64,000 nt of DNA. Source: Bermanella sp049115935 (GTDB lineage: Bacteria > Pseudomonadota > Gammaproteobacteria > Pseudomonadales > Oceanobacteraceae). A program made the position numbers and the translations under genes. A model generated the notes under the pieces. The model was not told where the DNA came from, made no database searches, and saw only the letters and a program-made list of their open reading frames with translations. The stretch covers positions 1 through 64,000 of the forward strand of contig JAGDZK010000041.1 of the NCBI GenBank assembly GCA_049115935.1, written 5' to 3'. Of the stretch, positions 1-9,604 are shown piece after piece; within the stretch, counting starts at the first letter, position 1; the number at the start of each line of letters is the position of its first letter.

Positions 1-1295
1 CGAATGGTTTCATAAAACTCTTCCTTGCCCGGTACTTGCTTAGCCGTATTAAATTGGCCGCCTGTTTCGCTTTCTGAATCAAACAAGGTGACATCATGAC
101 CGCACTGTGCGGCAGTGGTGGCAAATGATAAGCCAGCAGGGCCTGCACCAATTACGGCATATTTTTTCTTGGCAGAACTGGGTTTGATCACAAGCTCAGT
201 TTCGTGACATGCGCGCGGGTTAACTAAACAGCTGGTCATTTTTCCGCTAAATACATGGTCCAAACATGCTTGGTTGCAACCAATACAGGTATTAATTTCA
301 TCACTTTTTCCTTGGGCTGCTTTGTCCATAAAAAAGCCATCGGCTAAAAATGGGCGTGCCATAGAAATCATGTCAGCATCACCACGCTCTAATACTTTTT
401 CAGCCACTTCTGGCGTATTTATACGGTTTGATGTGATGAGTGGAATGTTTAATTCTTTTTTAAATTTTGCTGTTACCCAAGTAAACGCAGCACGAGGTAC
501 TTTGGTAGCAATAGTAGGGACGCGTGCTTCATGCCAGCCGATACCTGTGTTAATGATGGTTGCTCCTGCTTTCTCGATGGCTTTACCCAGTTTTAAAACT
601 TCATCATAAGTGCTGCCACCTTCAACCAGATCAAGCATGGATAAACGATAAATAATAATAAATTTTTCGCCCACGGCTTCACGGGTACGGCGCACAACCT
701 CAACCGCCAAACGCATACGGTTTTCATAACTGCCACCCCAAGCGTCGTCACGTTGATTGGTGCGTTGGGATAAAAACTGATTAATGAAGTAACCTTCAGA
801 ACCCATTATTTCAACGCCATCGTAACCGCCAACTTGTGCGTATTTTGCCATTTGTACAATATCGTTAATTTCGCTTTCTATGCCGTCGCTATCCAATTCT
901 TTTGGTTTAAACGGGTTGATAGGTGCTTGAATGGCAGAAGGCGCAACCGATGCAGGGTTGAACGCGTAACGGCCTGTATGCAAAATTTGCATGCAGATTT
1001 TACCGTCTTCTTTGTGCACGGCGTCGGTAATCACTTTATGGGTTAAAGCATCTTCATCGCTTTTGATTAAGTTGGTGTGAGGGTGTGTGGCAGCATGGGC
1101 ATTTGGGCCAAAACCACCGGTAACAATTAGGCCTACGCCGCCCTTTGCGCGTTCGGCAAAAAAAGCTGCCATGCGTTCTAGGCCATTTTTATCTTCTTCG
1201 AGACCGGTGTGCATTGAGCCCATTAATACCCGGTTTTTAAGTGTGGTGAAGCCTAGGTCAAGCGGTTCAAATAATTTTGGAAAATGTGCGTTCAT
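1..1295 (-). CDS. fadH: 2,4-dienoyl-CoA reductase (NADPH), C-terminus cut by window edge
   Basis: Open reading frame running off the left edge; 431 codons are present from the ATG at 1293-1295 (protein begins MNAHFPKLFEP). The N-terminal ~330 residues are an Old Yellow Enzyme-type FMN TIM barrel. They are followed by the 4Fe-4S ligand cluster CIGCNQAC (Cys near residues 337, 340, 344) and then the start of an FAD/NAD Rossmann domain with VIGAGPAGLS near residue 380. This order is that of FadH (about 670 aa), so roughly the last third is missing. FadH removes double bonds at even positions of unsaturated acyl-CoAs so that beta-oxidation can proceed in the cytoplasm. It is divergent from an acyl-CoA dehydrogenase, which fits. 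Other OYE/iron-sulfur flavoenzymes share the fold, but the context favours FadH. Confidence 0.9.
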   Translation of the reverse strand, partial: MNAHFPKLFEPLDLGFTTLKNRVLMGSMHTGLEEDKNGLERMAAFFAERAKGGVGLIVTGGFGPNAHAATHPHTNLIKSDEDALTHKVITDAVHKEDGKICMQILHTGRYAFNPASVAPSAIQAPINPFKPKELDSDGIESEINDIVQMAKYAQVGGYDGVEIMGSEGYFINQFLSQRTNQRDDAWGGSYENRMRLAVEVVRRTREAVGEKFIIIYRLSMLDLVEGGSTYDEVLKLGKAIEKAGATIINTGIGWHEARVPTIATKVPRAAFTWVTAKFKKELNIPLITSNRINTPEVAEKVLERGDADMISMARPFLADGFFMDKAAQGKSDEINTCIGCNQACLDHVFSGKMTSCLVNPRACHETELVIKPSSAKKKYAVIGAGPAGLSFATTAAQCGHDVTLFDSESETGGQFNTAKQVPGKEEFYETI

Positions 1296-1351
1296 TCTGT
1301 GACTCCAGATAGTGATCATATGTTGGCTCAAGTATCTATTTTGTGGAACGC

Positions 1352-1390
1352 ACCCTCCTTATCATTTGTTAAGGAGGGTCAGTTTTTTTT
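1352..1390 (+). terminator. Intrinsic terminator-like hairpin in the leader of the downstream acyl-CoA dehydrogenase gene
   Basis: ACCCTCCTTA (1352-1361) pairs perfectly with TAAGGAGGGT (1370-1379) around an 8-nt loop and is followed by eight T (1383-1390). The T-tract lies on the plus side, so it would act on rightward transcripts. It sits 39 nt before the start codon at 1429, between two divergent genes. Its right arm contains a perfect Shine-Dalgarno-like AAGGAGG. Confidence 0.6.
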
Positions 1391-1428
1391 GCTCAATAAT
1401 GAAAAAAAATAATATAGAGTAAAAATAC

Positions 1429-3204
1429 ATGGCAACTTCTGCACTTGAATACAAAGCACCTTTGGCGGATATGGCTTTTTTGGCGATGCATGCACAATTA
1501 AACTCAGTAAATGATTCTCAATTAGAAAGTGATTTTTTTGTACTGCAACAGGCCGCAAAATTCGCCCAAGAGGTTTTGGCCCCAGTTAATCGAGAATGCG
1601 ACGAGCAAGGCTGCCAATTTGAAGACGGGAAGGTGCGTCTACCATTAGCGATGAAGAAAGCGTTTCTAGCGTATGCCCAAGCCGGTTGGATGAGCGTGGC
1701 TATGCCTGAAAAGTGGGGTGGTCAAGCGCAAACAGAAACACTGGCTGCGAGCATAGGTGAAATGCTTACATCCGCAAACCATGCGTTTAGTATGAAGCCG
1801 GCTCTAACGATTTCGGCTTGCCGCGCGATTATTGGTCATGGCTCTAAAATCTTACAAGATATTTATTTGCCGAATATGATCTTAGGTAAATGGACAGGCA
1901 CCATGTGCATGACAGAAGCTCATTGTGGCAGCGATTTAGGCCTAATTCGCACGCGGGCGGTTGAGCATAACGAACATTATTTGATTAGCGGCAATAAAAT
2001 CTTTATTTCATCAGGTGAGCATGACGCCAGTGAAAATATAATACATTTGGTATTGGCCCGCTTACCTCAATCACCAAAAGGCATCAAAGGGTTATCGTTG
2101 TTTTTGGTGCCCAAAAAACGAGAGAATAACCAAGGTCAATGGGTTGATGATAATCAGGTGACTTGTATTGGTATTGAAGAAAAAATGGGCATACACGGTA
2201 GTCCTACTTGCTCGCTTAATTTTGAAGAATCCACGGGTTTTTTAATTGGTGAAATAAACGGCGGTATTCAAGCCATGTTTACCATGATGAATGAAATGCG
2301 TTTAGGTACATGTTTGCAAGGTGTGGGTTTAAGTGAGCGTGCATATCAAAAAAGCCTGAGTTATGCCCGCGAACGATGCCAAATGCGAAGCTTGTCAGGC
2401 AAAAAGCAACCCGAGCAAGAAGCGGATTTCATCATTGAACACCCAGATGTTCGCCGTATGTTATTAACCCAAAAAGCCTTTGCTGATGGTGGACGAGCCT
2501 TGGCACATTTTTGTGCGCAATTATTAGATAAAACCCATGAAAATGAAGATAAAAGTGCGCAAGAGTTATTGGACTTTTTAACACCAATCGCAAAAGGGTT
2601 CTGCACTGAAAGCGGCTTAGAAAGCGCAAGCTTGGGTGTGCAAATTTTTGGAGGTCATGGCTTTATCCGCGAAAACGGCGCTGAGCAACTTTATCGTGAT
2701 GGCCGTATTGGCACCTTGTATGAAGGCACAACGGGTATTCAAGCGTTAGACTTGTTAGGTCGCAAGGTGTTGACTAACCAGGGTAAAAGCTTAAAAGCCA
2801 TGACAAAGTTAATTCATGTTTTAACATCTGAGCATATAGCGCATTCTCAATTATCACACTTAGCCAAGCAGCTTAGCCCTTATGCAAAACAATGGGGTGA
2901 CTTAAGTATGCAGATAGGTTTGAAAGCCATGAAAAATCATGACGAAGTGGGGGCGGCTAGTGTCGATTTCTTAATGTATTCCGGTTATGTGGTGTTGGCA
3001 TATTTTCATTTTAAAATGGCATTAGAGGCGAAAACACTACTCAATGAAGGGGCGGAGAATCCTGAGCTAGGTATTCATACATCATTTTTAGAGTCGAAAG
3101 TGCAACTGGCTGAATTTTATTTTGCCCGTGTGTTACCACGAACCAAAAGTTTAGAAGTTACGATGCTGCAAGATTTAGCCAGTTTAGAGGCTGCTTGGTC
3201 ATAA
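1429..3204 (+). CDS. Acyl-CoA dehydrogenase, long DmdC-like type (591 aa)
   Basis: Flavoprotein that introduces the alpha-beta double bond into acyl-CoA, the first step of beta-oxidation. The FAD-binding signature MCMTEAHCGSDLG is at about residues 160-171, and the C-terminal signature LYEGTTGIQALDLLGRK holds the probable catalytic Glu432. The length, near 590 aa with an extra C-terminal helical domain, matches the DmdC/FadE5-like subfamily used for medium/long-chain acyl-CoA or 3-methylmercaptopropionyl-CoA, not the ~380-aa short-chain type. Substrate cannot be told from sequence. It is a paralogue of the gene at 7802. The start has only a weak AGAG site, and a seven-codon mini-ORF (1399-1422) precedes it. 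Confidence 0.9.
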   Translation: MATSALEYKAPLADMAFLAMHAQLNSVNDSQLESDFFVLQQAAKFAQEVLAPVNRECDEQGCQFEDGKVRLPLAMKKAFLAYAQAGWMSVAMPEKWGGQAQTETLAASIGEMLTSANHAFSMKPALTISACRAIIGHGSKILQDIYLPNMILGKWTGTMCMTEAHCGSDLGLIRTRAVEHNEHYLISGNKIFISSGEHDASENIIHLVLARLPQSPKGIKGLSLFLVPKKRENNQGQWVDDNQVTCIGIEEKMGIHGSPTCSLNFEESTGFLIGEINGGIQAMFTMMNEMRLGTCLQGVGLSERAYQKSLSYARERCQMRSLSGKKQPEQEADFIIEHPDVRRMLLTQKAFADGGRALAHFCAQLLDKTHENEDKSAQELLDFLTPIAKGFCTESGLESASLGVQIFGGHGFIRENGAEQLYRDGRIGTLYEGTTGIQALDLLGRKVLTNQGKSLKAMTKLIHVLTSEHIAHSQLSHLAKQLSPYAKQWGDLSMQIGLKAMKNHDEVGAASVDFLMYSGYVVLAYFHFKMALEAKTLLNEGAENPELGIHTSFLESKVQLAEFYFARVLPRTKSLEVTMLQDLASLEAAWS

Positions 3205-3336
3205 GTTATTACAATTAATCCTACTAATACTTTTATTTTTTATGACAATTTCATGTGTCTAAATATCGGTTTTTAGGTGTGTGATCTTTACTAGGTGCTT
3301 TACTGGAAATAGGTATCACCAAGATGAAGGTATAGT

Positions 3337-4833
3337 ATGAAAAGATTAATAATAGCCACGTCCTTATTGGCCTTAGGGGCTTGCTTTGATTCAGATTCTG
3401 ATTCAGACGGTAAAGCCAAGGTATCCCTGAGTTTACAGCCTGTGCTGAGCAGCAGTACAGCCTCGGCAAGTTTCGTTGCCAATCGTAGTAATCTTGTTAT
3501 TGGGCCTAAGGCGGCTGCACAGGATTGCTCTGACCCCAATAATTACCCAGCTTATACTGCGTCTTATGGTGCCAGTGGCGCACCAGATGAAATGACCTTG
3601 TATTTGAAGTCGATTGTTTTATCGACTCAAGACTCTGGTAAAACCGCCACCTTGTTTGAATCATCAACCGCTAATGGCGATGCCATCGAAATTAGTAATG
3701 CCAACGGCGGGACCATCAGTTTGGCAGCGTTAGCAGCGGCAATAGAGGCTGAGGTGGATGATGAGGGTAATAGCATAGAAGCTGAAATTCCAACCGGCAC
3801 ATTTAATCAGCTGGCGGTAACGTTTCGAAATGAAGCCGATATTAAAGGCTGTATAGAGGAAGCATGGGGTGAGATACCGCAGGGCACCTCTGGTAATCAA
3901 TGTGATGAGGCTGGTGGTGAGGCGTGCAATACGTTAGCGGCTGGTACATATAAGGTGTGCACCGGTGCAGCAACTAATTCTGCCACATCAGCGCCTATTA
4001 CTATTTTTGACTTGGTCAGCACTGCAGGTGCAGCGGCTTCAAGCACCATAACGGATCAGGCGCAATTTAGTGATTATGTGGGTACCACGGCTACTGAAAC
4101 TCAAGTGAATTTGAATATTAGGGGTAATGATGAAAACTTCACGCGTACAGCGGATGCCACATTTAATGTTGAGGTGCCAACCGTTACATTAGGTGATGGT
4201 GATAGTGTTAATTTAACGCTCGCTTTTGATATGAATTTGTTGCTGCGCTTTGAAGGTAATGTTCGCTATCAGCGTGGTAGCAGTGATGCAACTCAAAATG
4301 GTGACTTCCACCCTTTAGCTGACACTATGAATCAAATGAACGCCTCAAAAGAATTAGACGCGGCGTATTTTCATACCAGTTACTTGCCAGATGTGATGGC
4401 AGTGTATTTAGGTGAGCCAGGTACAGTTGAAGGTTATGAGGTTACGTCATGTTATCAATTTAGGGATAACAATGGTTTAGTTGCGAATGATTTTCGCACA
4501 GTGGAAAGCTGGATGACGATGATCTTTGATACGGCTGGTGATTTAGTTACGGGTATTACCACACCAAAAGACGATGCGGGTATGGTGATTGTAAAAGGCA
4601 GCATTAATGAGCTAGATGCCAGCGCTCGACCAAGTGTTAAAAACACAGATGGCAGTTATGATTTATTATTTGGAGATCAAGCGTTTTCAGGGGCGATTAA
4701 TAGTTGGTCTCGACTCACAGCCGTTGGTAGCGAAGGTTCGTTGTCTAGTGGGGATGTTGAGCAAACCGTGACATCATCTGCCGGTGTTGCTAATCGTATC
4801 GACCCAACTTGGGATTATGAGCGCAAACTATAG
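3337..4833 (+). CDS. Putative secreted lipoprotein of unknown function (498 aa)
   Basis: The N-terminus MKRLIIATSLLALGACFDSDSDSDG is a typical lipoprotein signal with a lipobox LGAC (Cys16), followed by an Asp/Ser linker; Asp at +3 rather than +2 leaves sorting to the outer membrane possible. The mature part is rich in Ala, Thr, Asp and Gly and contains several Cys (for example CIEEAW, CNTLAAGTYKVC), suggesting a beta-rich extracytoplasmic fold. AAGATGAAGG lies upstream of the ATG. I recognise no family. It is followed by a strong terminator, so it is probably a single transcription unit or read from the acyl-CoA dehydrogenase. Confidence 0.75.
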   Translation: MKRLIIATSLLALGACFDSDSDSDGKAKVSLSLQPVLSSSTASASFVANRSNLVIGPKAAAQDCSDPNNYPAYTASYGASGAPDEMTLYLKSIVLSTQDSGKTATLFESSTANGDAIEISNANGGTISLAALAAAIEAEVDDEGNSIEAEIPTGTFNQLAVTFRNEADIKGCIEEAWGEIPQGTSGNQCDEAGGEACNTLAAGTYKVCTGAATNSATSAPITIFDLVSTAGAAASSTITDQAQFSDYVGTTATETQVNLNIRGNDENFTRTADATFNVEVPTVTLGDGDSVNLTLAFDMNLLLRFEGNVRYQRGSSDATQNGDFHPLADTMNQMNASKELDAAYFHTSYLPDVMAVYLGEPGTVEGYEVTSCYQFRDNNGLVANDFRTVESWMTMIFDTAGDLVTGITTPKDDAGMVIVKGSINELDASARPSVKNTDGSYDLLFGDQAFSGAINSWSRLTAVGSEGSLSSGDVEQTVTSSAGVANRIDPTWDYERKL

Positions 4834-4862
4834 TTGTCGCGATAGCCTTAAGTACAATGCTC

Positions 4863-4900
4863 AACCCCAATAGCGATCGCTATTGGGGTTTTCTTTTTTT
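4863..4900 (+). terminator. Rho-independent terminator after the lipoprotein gene
   Basis: A perfect palindrome at 4863-4890 (half-site AACCCCAATAGCGA, centre GCGATCGC) is followed by a T-rich run to 4900. Confidence 0.8.
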
Positions 4901-4935
4901 AATGTATAAGTTGATTAAAAGAAGTGATAGTCAGA

Positions 4936-4963
4936 ACAAAAAAATGCCTGCAGCAAGCAGGCT
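4936..4963 (-). terminator. Rho-independent terminator of the chemoreceptor gene
   Basis: On the minus strand the stem GCCTGC (4957-4962) / GCAGGC (4946-4951) is followed by a U-run (A-run on plus at 4938-4944), just after the stop codon at 4979. Confidence 0.75.
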
Positions 4964-4978
4964 AATTTAAAGTGTTTA

Positions 4979-6616
4979 TTAATGTTTGCTGATTATGAAG
5001 CGGTTTACTTGATCATTCATGTTATTGGCAAGTTGAGATAAGTGAGAGCTTGATTGAGAAACTTGTTTAGCCGCTGATGCTGAGGTTGTTGAAATATCAC
5101 TGATACTGGTAATGCTACGGTTGATATCATTAGCAACAGCACTTTGTTCTTCTAAGGCCGCAGCAATTTGAATACTCATGTCTCGAATGCTCTGAACAGC
5201 TGACTCAATATTCATTAATGATGATTGGCCTGACTCCACTGCGTCTCGGCATTCATCTGCTTTGTTTTGTCCGCTTTTCATTGCAATGACGGAGTTTTGA
5301 GTGCCTTTTTGCAGGCGTTCTACTAAATCGCGAATTTCTTGTGTTGAGGTTTGAGTACGTTGTGCAAGTGTACGAACTTCATCAGCCACTACCGCAAAGC
5401 CACGGCCTTGTTCGCCGGCACGAGCGGCTTCAATTGCAGCATTAAGTGCGAGTAAATTGGTTTGCTCTGCTATTCCGTTTATAACATCAACCACAGACCC
5501 AATATTTTGACTTTCGCCTTCTAGGTTTGTAAGGATTTCTGCAGTATTTGCGGTTTCTTCCATGAAGCTATTTAATAGTGATGTGCTTTTTTGGCTGATG
5601 CTGCGCCCGCTCTGACTAAGCTCAAATGCTTCATTTGCAGCTTGTTGAGCGCCTTCTGTGGATTTAGAAATTTCTTGTATAGAGGCTGTCATTTCGTTCA
5701 TGGCAGTAGCAACTTGATCCGTCTCGCTTTGCTGGCTTAGGGTACTTTTGTTTGTTTCGCTTGAAATTTGGGCAAGTTCTTCTGATGCGGCTGAAAGTTG
5801 CGTGCTATTAGCGTTTACCTCGCCCATTAATGAATCAATTCTAGACATCATTTGGTTAAATACAGTCGCTGTTTGTGTGAACTCGTCTTCACCGTTAATG
5901 ATGATTTTTTGAGTAACGTCTGAATCTTTTTCAATGTTTTTCATTGTCTGATTCATTATTTTAAGTGGGCTGGTAATAGATTTAGTAACAAAGTAGCTGG
6001 CAATTGCTAGCAAGAGAATTGAAACTAATGTGGATATAACATAAGCGGTGGTGAGGGTTTCAGTCGTTTGATGCACTTCAGAATTCACTTCTTGTGCAAC
6101 GCTGAGTTGGAGATTAATTAACTCGGTTATTTTATCACTGATAGGGTCGATTTGATCATAGAGTGCGCCGTTAAAGTCGTTGAGTTGCTGCTCAATATAT
6201 CCGCTTCTGTTATTTAAAAAATTCTCGAGATTTTTAATAGCCTTGTTTGCATCTTTAAATAAAGGCTTGGCTTCGTTGACCAATTTATTTTCTTCGGCTG
6301 TCAGTTCGGTAGATAGATACTCGCTCCAAGTTTTTGCTATACGGTTTTGTGCCGTGGATAAGTTGTTGTTGGCTTGTTCGACAGTCATACGCCCTGTGTT
6401 GGTTTTATTGACGGTATCAATGATTAAAACGGCGTAATCATCAGCAATAACTTTTAAGTCTCTAAGCGGCACGATCCTGTCTTTATATAGACTATCTATG
6501 CCAGCTTGGATGGTGCCAAAAATGTTTACAGCACTGGCAACCAGTACAACTAACACCAAAACAGGAAAGAGTGAAAGGGCTCCTAGACGTTTGGATACTT
6601 TAAATTTAGAAAGCAT
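4979..6616 (-). CDS. Methyl-accepting chemotaxis protein (545 aa)
   Basis: Transmembrane chemoreceptor that signals through CheW/CheA. Order: TM1 at about residues 12-34; a ~150-residue periplasmic helical sensor of the four-helix-bundle type; TM2 near 190-212; HAMP; then the coiled-coil signalling domain. The invariant hairpin tip is present (GIAEQTNLLALNAAIEAARA followed by GEQGRGFAVVADEVRTLAQR). The C-terminus (FIISKH) lacks the CheR-tethering pentapeptide, as is common for receptors of this length. Ligand unknown. It is a monocistronic minus-strand gene with its own terminator. Confidence 0.93.
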   Translation of the reverse strand: MLSKFKVSKRLGALSLFPVLVLVVLVASAVNIFGTIQAGIDSLYKDRIVPLRDLKVIADDYAVLIIDTVNKTNTGRMTVEQANNNLSTAQNRIAKTWSEYLSTELTAEENKLVNEAKPLFKDANKAIKNLENFLNNRSGYIEQQLNDFNGALYDQIDPISDKITELINLQLSVAQEVNSEVHQTTETLTTAYVISTLVSILLLAIASYFVTKSITSPLKIMNQTMKNIEKDSDVTQKIIINGEDEFTQTATVFNQMMSRIDSLMGEVNANSTQLSAASEELAQISSETNKSTLSQQSETDQVATAMNEMTASIQEISKSTEGAQQAANEAFELSQSGRSISQKSTSLLNSFMEETANTAEILTNLEGESQNIGSVVDVINGIAEQTNLLALNAAIEAARAGEQGRGFAVVADEVRTLAQRTQTSTQEIRDLVERLQKGTQNSVIAMKSGQNKADECRDAVESGQSSLMNIESAVQSIRDMSIQIAAALEEQSAVANDINRSITSISDISTTSASAAKQVSQSSSHLSQLANNMNDQVNRFIISKH

Positions 6617-6720
6617 AATGTTTACCTGGGTTAATTTCTAATACTATAAGTTTAGATTACCCAGCTAAAAGTGTAAGTTTATTGCAAAATAAATCGCTCC
6701 AGTCTGACCATTCGGACAGC

Positions 6721-7698
6721 TTAGCGGCGACTAAAGCGCGAGCGGTATTCGCTAGGGGTTACCCCGGTTTTGCTTTTAAAGAGACGTCTAAATGAGCTGG
6801 CATCTTCGTAGCCAACTTTATTCATTATGGTTTCAATTTGCATTTCACTTTCTTCTAATAATTTTTGTGCACCTTCTATCCTTAATCCTTGAATGTATGC
6901 ATTTGGTGGCATTTCCAGTGATTGATTAAAACGCCTTATTAAGGTGCGTTTTGAAACACTAAAACGTTGAGCGAGCTCATCAATTGAAATGCTATTGGCA
7001 TAATTTAGGTTTAACCAATTTTGAACGTCTTTTATTAAAGTATCTTTATGAGGCTTGGCTAAACCGATAAGCGAATAAGACAACTGGCTGTCTCGCCTGT
7101 AGTCAATTACAAAGGCTTTAGCGGTTTGAATGGCCGTTTCAAACCCCACAAAGCGCTCAATCATGTGAAGACCCAAGTCAAACCATGCAAGACCACCGCC
7201 GGCACAATAGATGTGTTCATCACGAGTTAACATAAATTCGGCGGTGAGATTGACTTTAGGGTATTGCTTTTTAAATTGATCTTTAAACCCCCAGTGCGTG
7301 GTGGCTTGCTTGCCATTTAATATACCTGCATGGGCCAATAAAAAATTACCAGTACAGTTGCCCGCTATTATCCAGCGCTGTGTATTGGCTGTTTGTATTA
7401 ATGTGATTAACTCAGGGTTGCTGGCTAAAACATGTTCAATTGGGCCGCCGATGGTTGGGATGATTAAAGCATCCGCTTGTTTGATTTCATCAAAGCTGAC
7501 GTGAGCACCAAGGTTGATGCCGTTGATGCATCGAATCGGTTCACCACTGGCACTGGCGATTTGAACGTTAAAAATAGGGGCCGGTTGAGTGCCTTGTATA
7601 CGGTTCCATGTCACCCCAGCAAGTGCAAACAGGTCTAAAACTCCCGTGATGGCGGATGCCAGTGCTTGGTCGAAGCCTAAAATGTATATATTTTTCAT
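6721..7698 (-). CDS. GlxA-type AraC family transcriptional regulator (325 aa)
   Basis: N-terminal DJ-1/PfpI-like domain (MKNIYILGFDQALA ... GNCTGNFLLAHAGIL, then TTHW) followed by a C-terminal AraC double helix-turn-helix (SIDELAQRFSVSKRTLIRRF and IMNKVGYEDASSFRRLFKSK, ending GVTPSEYRSRFSRR). Such proteins act as cytoplasmic transcription activators whose DJ-1 domain senses a small molecule. The ATG at 7698 fits family alignments. A GTG at 7743 would add 15 residues without a better ribosome site. It is divergent from the acyl-CoA dehydrogenase operon at 7802, about 100 bp away, so it may control that operon (inference). Confidence 0.88.
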   Translation of the reverse strand: MKNIYILGFDQALASAITGVLDLFALAGVTWNRIQGTQPAPIFNVQIASASGEPIRCINGINLGAHVSFDEIKQADALIIPTIGGPIEHVLASNPELITLIQTANTQRWIIAGNCTGNFLLAHAGILNGKQATTHWGFKDQFKKQYPKVNLTAEFMLTRDEHIYCAGGGLAWFDLGLHMIERFVGFETAIQTAKAFVIDYRRDSQLSYSLIGLAKPHKDTLIKDVQNWLNLNYANSISIDELAQRFSVSKRTLIRRFNQSLEMPPNAYIQGLRIEGAQKLLEESEMQIETIMNKVGYEDASSFRRLFKSKTGVTPSEYRSRFSRR

Positions 7699-7801
7699 GA
7701 TGGCACAAATAGCTTTATTTGTGGCTATATTGACAATTATCACCTCTGCTTACAAGGCGGATACTGGTTGTATGTGAATTATTGCCTGTTAAGGAGTCTC
7801 C

Positions 7802-9592
7802 ATGGCCAATTTAATGAATCCCAAAGATATGGATTTTTTGCTTTATAACGTGTTTAACGCACAAGAGCTGACCAAAGCACAAATCTATCAAGACCATGAT
7901 AAAACTACTTTTGATGAAGTGCTAAAAACATCCGCCCGTATCGCAGAAGAATACTTTTTACCCCACAACGCTAAAGCGGATGCCAATGAACCACAGTTTG
8001 ATGGCGAAAAAGTCACAACCATTCCTGAGGTAAAAACCGCTTGGCAACATTTTGCGCAATCTGGTTTATTATCAGCGCGTCATAAATACGAAGACGGTGG
8101 CATGCAACTACCCGCGCTGATCCACGCGGCGTGTAATGCGTATTTTATGTCGGCGAATCCATCTACAGCGGGCTATCCATTCTTAACCAGTGCAGCGGCA
8201 AATGTGATTCATGCTTTTGGTAATGACGAGCAAAAACAAACCTTTTTGCCACATATGTTCAGTGGCCGTTTTTCAGGCACTATGGCGTTAACCGAGCCAG
8301 ATGTGGGTTCATCGTTAGGAGATTTAACCACCAAAGCCATTGCCCATGATGATGGAAGCTACCGGATTAAAGGGCAAAAGATGTATATCTCTGGTGGTGA
8401 TCAAGATATTACAGAAAATATCGTGCACCTTGTATTGGCCCGAATTGAAGGGGCACCACAAGGGGTTAAAGGTATTTCATTATTTATTGTGCCGAAATTT
8501 TTAACTCAAACAGATGGCACTCTCAGTGAACGCAACGATGTTAATTTAGCGGGTTTACTGCATAAAATGGGTTATCGCGGCACAACCTCAACGGTTTTAA
8601 ACTTTGGTGAAAAAGATAACTGTCATGGTTACTTAATTGGTGAAGCCGGAAAAGGCTTGATGTACATGTTCAAAATGATGAACGAAGCGCGAATTGGTGT
8701 GGGCACTGGCGCGGCTATGATTGGTTATCGTGGATTTTTAGAATCTTTAGATTACGCAAAAAATCGTCCGCAAGGACGTGCCCCTGATGAAAAGAACCCG
8801 CAAAGTAAACCTCTTAATATCATCGATCATGCTGATGTAAAACGTATGTTGTTAGCGCAAAAAAGCTATGTAGAGGGCTCACTGGCATTGTGCTTGTTGG
8901 CAGCCAAGTTAGTAGATGAGCAAGAATCCATGGGGAATGATGATAGTGGGTTACTACTGGATTTACTTACCCCGATAGTTAAGTCATTCCCATCTTTTTA
9001 TGGGCCTAAAGCTAATGATTTGGCAATTCAAGTTCTAGCAGGTGCTGGTTATACCCGTGAATATCCGGTTGAGCAGTGTTATCGGGATAACCGTTTAAAT
9101 CCTATTCATGAGGGAACCCACGGTATTCAGTCACTGGATCTATTAGGGCGTAAGCTTTGGCAAGCAAATGGCAAAGGTCAGAAACTATTAATGGCTAAAG
9201 TGCAAGGCACCTTAAATAGTGCGGCTAATAAACCGCAACTGGCAACATTAATTTCTGTTTTCAAACAACATTTGAATACGTTTGTGCAAACCACCATGAC
9301 CCTAGGCCAAGCACTACAAAAGGGTGACGTTAAAAAAGGGCTAGCTAACTCTGCACTTTACTTAGATATGATGGGCAAGCTTGTGATTTCGTGGTTGTGG
9401 TTAGAGATGGCGGATAAAGCCATTGACACTTTTGTCGATTCAAATGACCAAAGTGATCAGGCTTTCTTAGCAGGTAAGATACAGGCTGCTCAATATTTTA
9501 TTATGTGGGAGCTGCCTGAAATAGAGCACATGGCAAAACTACTTAATGGTTTCGATCCAACTTGTTTTGAAATGCAAGAAGCTTGGTTTTAA
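7802..9592 (+). CDS. Acyl-CoA dehydrogenase, long DmdC-like type (596 aa)
   Basis: Second paralogue of the 591-aa enzyme at 1429. It has the FAD-binding signature MALTEPDVGSSLGDLTTKA and the C-terminal NPIHEGTHGIQSLDLLGRK with probable catalytic Glu437. A strong AAGGAG lies 7 nt before the ATG. It is followed 12 bp later by an enoyl-CoA hydratase, so the first two steps of beta-oxidation are co-transcribed. The chain length of the substrate is not determinable. The EG-THG variation at the catalytic loop, compared with EG-TTG in the other paralogue, suggests different specificity (inference). Confidence 0.92.
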   Translation: MANLMNPKDMDFLLYNVFNAQELTKAQIYQDHDKTTFDEVLKTSARIAEEYFLPHNAKADANEPQFDGEKVTTIPEVKTAWQHFAQSGLLSARHKYEDGGMQLPALIHAACNAYFMSANPSTAGYPFLTSAAANVIHAFGNDEQKQTFLPHMFSGRFSGTMALTEPDVGSSLGDLTTKAIAHDDGSYRIKGQKMYISGGDQDITENIVHLVLARIEGAPQGVKGISLFIVPKFLTQTDGTLSERNDVNLAGLLHKMGYRGTTSTVLNFGEKDNCHGYLIGEAGKGLMYMFKMMNEARIGVGTGAAMIGYRGFLESLDYAKNRPQGRAPDEKNPQSKPLNIIDHADVKRMLLAQKSYVEGSLALCLLAAKLVDEQESMGNDDSGLLLDLLTPIVKSFPSFYGPKANDLAIQVLAGAGYTREYPVEQCYRDNRLNPIHEGTHGIQSLDLLGRKLWQANGKGQKLLMAKVQGTLNSAANKPQLATLISVFKQHLNTFVQTTMTLGQALQKGDVKKGLANSALYLDMMGKLVISWLWLEMADKAIDTFVDSNDQSDQAFLAGKIQAAQYFIMWELPEIEHMAKLLNGFDPTCFEMQEAWF

Positions 9593-9604
9593 AAGGAGAA
9601 TGAC

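Noticed and set aside
274..1302. Plus-strand open frames at 274, 834 and 1087
   Set aside because: They lie antisense to fadH, which has clear FMN, iron-sulfur and FAD motifs on the minus strand.
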